From Hordeum vulgare subsp. vulgare (taxonomy: Eukaryota; Streptophyta; Magnoliopsida; Poales; Poaceae), in the NCBI RefSeq assembly GCF_904849725.1, contig NC_058518.1:326018581-326082580 (forward strand): a stretch of 64,000 nucleotides of DNA. Reading direction: 5' to 3'. The position numbers and the translations under genes are program-made. Every line of letters starts with the position of its first letter. Positions within the stretch are counted from its first letter, which is position 1. Below, in pieces: positions 59,166-64,000 of the stretch. The notes beneath the pieces were generated by a model that was not told where the DNA came from, did no database searches, and saw only the letters and a list, made by a program, of their open reading frames with translations.

Positions 59166-60823
59166 ATGAATAATCTGAAAGATACTCGAACTAAGATCAT
59201 CCCCTCTCGCACGAGAGGAGGTAAGGAACTGCCATCTAGCTGTACTTTTGATTCACCTGCTGTTTTAAATCAACTTGTCACACCAACACATGTTGCTCAT
59301 TCTGATATGTCACACGAACTTGATGATACTACTGCTGAAATTAATGATGGTACTACTTCTATATTTGATGAAACTAGAACTATGCCACTGAATGAATTAC
59401 TTGGTGGTCATCTTTCTAAAGCAAGAGAACATGAAAATGTTGAAAGTGATGAAGATTTTGAAACACCTGCTACATGTTGATCTCTTAATAGATATGAATG
59501 GCCTTATGTATGTGAAGGTTATGTTATAGATGGGGAAGTAGTTAGGTACTTTCTTGCTTCGGAAGATAGGAATCATTTGAAGAAACTACTATGCAAACTA
59601 AAAGAAAAATCTATGATGGAGAAAATTAATCATGATCCTAAATATGCCACTTCTCCTATATTTGTCATTGATAAGGACTATGAATTCTCTATAGACACTG
59701 AATTGATTCATATATTTGATTCCGATCCTTTTTATAGTTATGAAAATGAAACTTTTGTCGAACATCTCATGAAGTTGAATGATATTGCTGCTATGTTTAC
59801 TATTGATGAAAAGATATGTTACTATTATATCCTTAAGGTTTTTCCTTTCTCCCTGAAAGACGAGGTAAATGAATGGTTCCTTTCTCTGGCTCCAAATTGT
59901 ATGCGTAGTCGTGAGGATATGTTTTATTACTTTTCTAAAAAATATTTTCCTGCTCATAAGAAACAAGCCGCCTTATAGGAAATGTTTAACTTCGTCAAAT
60001 TATAGAAGAGAATCTCCCTCGAGCTTGTGGGAGGCTTCTCCAGTTATTAAGAGATTTGCCTAATCATCCTCTTAAGAAAAATTAAATTTTTGGTATATTT
60101 TATAATGGGCTAGCTAATGCTTCTAGGGAATTACTAGATAAGTGTGCTAGTTGTGTTATCAGGGAAAGAACTATTGGACAAGCTAAAGAATTATTAAATA
60201 ACATATTGCAAAATGTCGATGATTGGACACTCCCCGAACCACCTCCAGAACCTATTCTAAAGAAGAGAGGTATTATATTCCTCAACCCTAAAGATATGAA
60301 AGACGCAAAAAGACTATGAACGAGAAAGGTATTAAAATTAAATATGTTAAGAATTTACTACCTATCGAAGAAATACATGGACTTGATATCCCGACACGGG
60401 TAGTAGAGGTAAATTCTCTCCGTTACTTTAATGAAAGTGTTATACCTTACACATAGACTCCTAGTCAATGCATGTATGAATTTGAAAATTATATTGTTAA
60501 GCAAACCCACTTCAATAATTTTGTTAAGGATGAATTAAGACCTAATGCCATGATGATAGACCGCTTAAAAGACTTGGTGCTTAGAATTGCTAATGATGTG
60601 AAAGGTCTAGGTAAACATGCTTCTATGGTTCACACCCAACTACACCAAGTTGCTAAGTCACATAATGATTTTATTGCTCAAATTAATAATAATATGAATG
60701 ATCATGTTGTTAGAGTACTGACTAAAGGAGGAAGAATGATGGAGGAACCTGTTTATCCCGAGGGTGACCCTAAAAGAATAGAACATGATTATGAGAGAAT
60801 TAATGATGATGCACCTAGTCCTT
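59166..60823 (+). pseudogene. Athila-type gag, truncated and frameshifted
   Basis: ATG at 59166 gives MNNLKDTRTKIIPSRTRGGK. A TGA lies at 59478-59480; the frame continues through ASEDRNHLKKLLCKLKEKS to the capsid core FVEHLMKLNDIAAMFTIDE, CYYYILKVFPFSLKDEV, YYFSKKYFPAHKKQA. TAG at 59976-59978 follows, then a frame change (LPRACGRLLQLLRDLPNHPLKKN, WTLPEPPPEPILKKRG) and further breaks near 60315-60470. The last open part (60472 on) reads FENYIVKQTHFNNFV, GKHASMVHTQLHQVAKS and YPEGDPKRIEHDYERINDDAPSP before the insertion. Typical length otherwise; the end is replaced by LTR sequence. Confidence 0.85.
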
Positions 60824-62374
60824 TGATACTTGTGAAATGCGTTGGGTTTTCCATGAATAGGAACGCATTATCGCGGCACAGTGTGGCTAAGTATTTCCCT
60901 CAGTTATGAAACCAAGTTATCGAACCAATAGGAATATCAACAACAACCCTCTTCAGCGGCTGCACACAAAAGAGCGAACAACTTGCACCCAACACGGCAA
61001 GAGGGTTGTCAATCCCCTTGGTATCGTTACTTGCAAGCAAGTGAGATGCGTAAATAATTTTAAATTGCAAAATAAAATGAAAACATGTAAATGACAACAA
61101 GGTATAGAAGGTCTTGTAAATATGTTGTGAAAAGACCCGGGGGCCATTGTTTTCCCTAGTGATATCTCTCATTAAAAGAGCATACGGTGGGTAAACAAAT
61201 TACGGTGGGTAAAATTGATAGAAAAACTGATAGTTATGCCATATTCATGGCAACTATCATGTGTATATAGGCATCACGTCCATAAAAAATAGGAAGACTC
61301 CTGCCTGCACGTACTACTCTTGCTCCACTCATCGACCGCTATCCAACATGCATCTAGACTATTAAGTAAAACAAAAGTAATGCATGGAGAACGGTGACAT
61401 GATGTAGAAAAATTAAACTCAAGAAATATGAATAAACCCCATCATGTTATCATTAGTATAAGCAACACAAATACACATCTTGTCCCCTTCTGTCACTTGG
61501 ATATAGAAAATCGCTAGGTTGAACCTACTACAATGCACCTCTCTCATTGGAGAAGTATCAATCTAGTTGGCCAAACTATTTCAATAGATCGGAGAGAATT
61601 ATGAAGATATCATAATCATGCACATAAAAATCATATTAGTATTAAGAGACGACTCAAATACTTATCATGAATAATCTGAACATAAAACCACAATTCATCA
61701 GATCCAAAACACGCACTGCACAAAAGGATTACATCATATGGATCAAAGCGAAGATGGAATGATCGTTGTATTGAAGATCAAGAGAGGCACAGATTTCCAT
61801 CTAGGTACTAGGCATGGACCGTAGGTCTCTCGTGAACTACACACACATCATCATTAGGGCAGCAAGGTTGATGAAGAGGTCCTCCGTGATCGATCCACCT
61901 ACAATAGGGTGCCGAAATGGAGCTCCAAATGACTTCCTGTCGAAACAGAGACCTGCGGTGATGTAAAAAGTGTTGCATGACTACCGATAGGGTTTTGGGA
62001 TATATGAGAATTTATAAGCCAAAGAACACAGTCGGGAGAGCCTCGAGAGCCCAAAAGCCATCAGGGCACCCCCAGGTCGTTCGGTGTTGGCTAGTGGGGC
62101 CCTTGGGTAGCCCCCAGCCTTCTTCCGATACTCATTGGTCTTTTGTGGTGCAGAAAAATCTCCAAAAAGTAATAGGTCAATTCAACTTCGTTTGGTATTG
62201 AAAACCTGAAAAGTGAAAAACATGCAGAAGACAACAACTGGCACTGGCCACGGGGTCAATAGGTTAGTGCTCAAATTAATATAAATTGGTAAATAAATAC
62301 CCAAAAAAGTATCCTAGAATGATAATATGTCAGCATGTAATAATCAAAAACTATAGATACATTGGAGATGTATC
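60824..62374 (-). repeat. 3' LTR of the minus-strand element (1551 bases)
   Basis: Plus-strand ends TGATACTTGTG and GATGTATCA. They form a perfect TGATAC/GTATCA inverted pair. It aligns with 3941-5468 throughout, though both copies are diverged. Confidence 0.8.
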
Positions 62375-62389
62375 AAGCATCCCCAAGCT
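62375..62389 (-). promoter_or_regulatory. Polypurine tract of the minus-strand element
   Basis: The minus strand reads AAGCTTGGGGATGCT directly before the LTR start TGATACATC. This fixes the element's direction. Confidence 0.8.
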
Positions 62390-63802
62390 TAATTCCTGCT
62401 TATCCTCGAGTAGGTAAATGATAAGAACAGAATTCTTGATGTCACATGCTACCCATTATGTAACCTTATCCACGTATGCTCATTGAGAAACGATGAATTA
62501 AAAAACATTAACATAGCAATATTTATAAGCATAAGCAACCAAATCATTAATCTTTCAAAGTATATGATCCTCAAAGATTGTTTTACCCCCTTTCATCTTA
62601 TTATATTAGCAAGGCATGGCTCCAACTTCACCAGATTAATACAAATGTCAAGCACCAAGGGTCCCAAGTCACGCAATTGGATCATACTTTTTGAATATGC
62701 ATCAACCTTTTATTCTTCATGCAATACATGAGCGTGGACTATTGGACATAGCATATAGGTGGAATAGAATATCGTGGTAGGTATCAAAAGGGGTAAAAGG
62801 TGTAGAAGATAGTCTCACATCAACTAGGCATACCAACGGTCTATGGAGATGCCCGTCGATAGAGTGGTATAACATGAGACTCTCTATATGAAGAACAAGG
62901 TTCCACTTTGAGGCACGTGTGTGGTAAAGGATAGTAGAAAAGTCCTTTATCTCTTTTTCTCTCATTCATTTTTTTATTATGGTGGGCTCACTTGGCCTCC
63001 CCCATTTTTATTTCCTCACTCGGGCAATGCTCTAATAATGATGATCATCACACTTTTAGTTACTTACAACTCAATATGAAGACTGATAGGACGGTATGAC
63101 TCTGTATGAATGCCTCTCGTGGTGTACTAGGATGTGCAGCATGACATGTATAAAAAATATGATAAAAAGTGGCTTTGCCAAAAATACTATGCCATCCCTA
63201 TATGATCATGCAAAGCAATATGATGATGAACGAACTAGTCATGTGAAGTGATAATGGAATTTGCATGGAAATATATATCGGAATGGCTATGGATATGCCA
63301 TGATAGGTAGGTATGGTGGATGTTTTGAGGAAGATACAATGAGGCTTATGTGCAACAAAGCGTGTCATGTTATGGGGTTTGGATGCACCGACGAAAGTTG
63401 CACCAATCCTTGATGTAAGAATGGGCAATGCACGGTAGCGAAGAGGCTAGCAAATATGAGGAGGTGAGATTGCGTATCTCCATGGTATCACATTAGTCAT
63501 AAAGAACTCATATACTTATTGGAAGTTTTATTAGTTTTATCACAAATCGAAGTACTACTCCCATGCGTTGAGGGAGGAGGTTGGTAGGAGTTAAACCATC
63601 ATGCGCCCCGACCTGAAACAATACTAAGATTTCAATGAGGAATAGAAATGCTCAGACATCATCATCATGCCTTTTTGATTTTTAGACGAAAAAGAAGTTA
63701 ACATCTCGTAATATCGATACCTCTGTGAGTTAATAATAATGGACTCACAACTTTTTCCTATAACTACATCAATATCATTAACCCATAATTTATCTATATG
63801 TG
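62390..63802 (-). other. 3' untranslated interior of the minus-strand element
   Basis: About 1.4 kb, AT-rich, only short frames and no recognisable domain. This is usual for the long 3' untranslated part of such elements. Confidence 0.55.
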
Positions 63803-64000
63803 TGATGTCTACTATGCAACTTTATTCTTGTGTACGTTGTTCGGCCTCCTAGTGCTGAGTTTTGTAGGGCAGCATCAAATTTCCCTCAAGTGGATGACCT
63901 AATGTCTATGAATCTGTGGGACGTGTAGGATGAAGATGGTATTTCTCAAACAACCCTACAATCAAATAGAAGAAATCTCTTGTGACCTCAACAAACCCAA
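63803..64000. repeat. Start of another LTR-like sequence, cut by the window edge
   Basis: TGATGTCTACTATGCAAC at 63803 is a familiar Triticeae LTR-type start, followed by TTTGTAGGGCAGCA and TTTCCCTCAAGTGGATGACC. Its other end is outside the window, so class and direction are not proven. Confidence 0.45.

Larger units (their letters stand above)
57697..60823 (+). mobile_element. Athila-like Ty3/gypsy element, 5' part
   Basis: A 5' LTR (57697-59089), a degenerate primer site at 59101, and an Athila-type gag (59166-60818). It is cut at 60824 by an opposite-strand LTR element. The remainder (pol, 3' LTR) is outside the window. The gag matches the Athila lineage pattern (CYYYILKVFPFSLKDE, KKYFPAHKKQAAL). 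Confidence 0.8.
60824..63802 (-). mobile_element. 3' part of a minus-strand LTR retrotransposon, same family as the LTR at 3941
   Basis: The LTR (60824-62374) is followed on its right by a polypurine tract and non-coding interior up to about 63802, where a different LTR-like start appears. Coding regions and the 5' LTR would lie further right. It is inserted in the Athila-like gag. Confidence 0.75.

Overview
This is nuclear plant DNA, almost certainly from a large-genome grass of the wheat/barley tribe (Triticeae). I infer this from the repeat types, their long LTRs, and short GT-AG introns. I found no convincing host gene, tRNA, rRNA or CRISPR. Almost everything that can be assigned is transposable element (TE), packed as a nest of insertions, and most coding regions carry stops or frameshifts.

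Nesting, from the outside in. (1) CACTA element B, minus strand: 39962-57696, continuing beyond both ends of what is visible. (2) CACTA element A, plus strand, runs from before base 1 to a terminal inverted repeat ending at 39961. It sits inside the second gene of element B. (3) Element A holds a minus-strand LTR without visible partner (3941-5468), a LINE reverse-transcriptase scrap (about 5757-6030), and a Sirevirus-type Copia element on the minus strand (8447-36126, target duplication CTATT on both sides). (4) A Tat-lineage Gypsy element, plus strand (22698-35895, duplication GTATC/ATATC), sits inside the 5' LTR of the Copia element. (5) A young chromodomain Gypsy element of Tekay/Del type, minus strand (43682-55079, duplication GTCTC on both sides), splits the transposase gene of element B. 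(6) An Athila-like Gypsy element, plus strand, enters element B at 57697. Its gag gene is cut at 60824 by another minus-strand LTR element, whose interior meets the start of a further LTR-like sequence near 63803.

Gene content. CACTA A carries a TNP2-type transposase gene (180-3555) and a multi-exon Transposase_24-type gene (36472-38940). CACTA B carries decayed versions of the same two genes, the second with a Ulp1-protease-like tail. The Sirevirus has gag, pol and a large third gene downstream of pol. The Tat element has one gag-pol frame, a 28-copy tandem array, and a spliced gene on the opposite strand. The Tekay element has gag-pol ending in a chromodomain, plus an intact extra ORF (235 aa) between its 5' LTR and gag.

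Most of the in-frame stops whose original codon can be guessed fit C-to-T (or G-to-A) change at CAG, CGA or TGG codons. That is the expected scar of methylated, silenced TE DNA. The most interesting parts are the accessory genes: the Sirevirus third ORF, the antisense spliced Tat gene, and the intact pre-gag ORF of the Tekay element.
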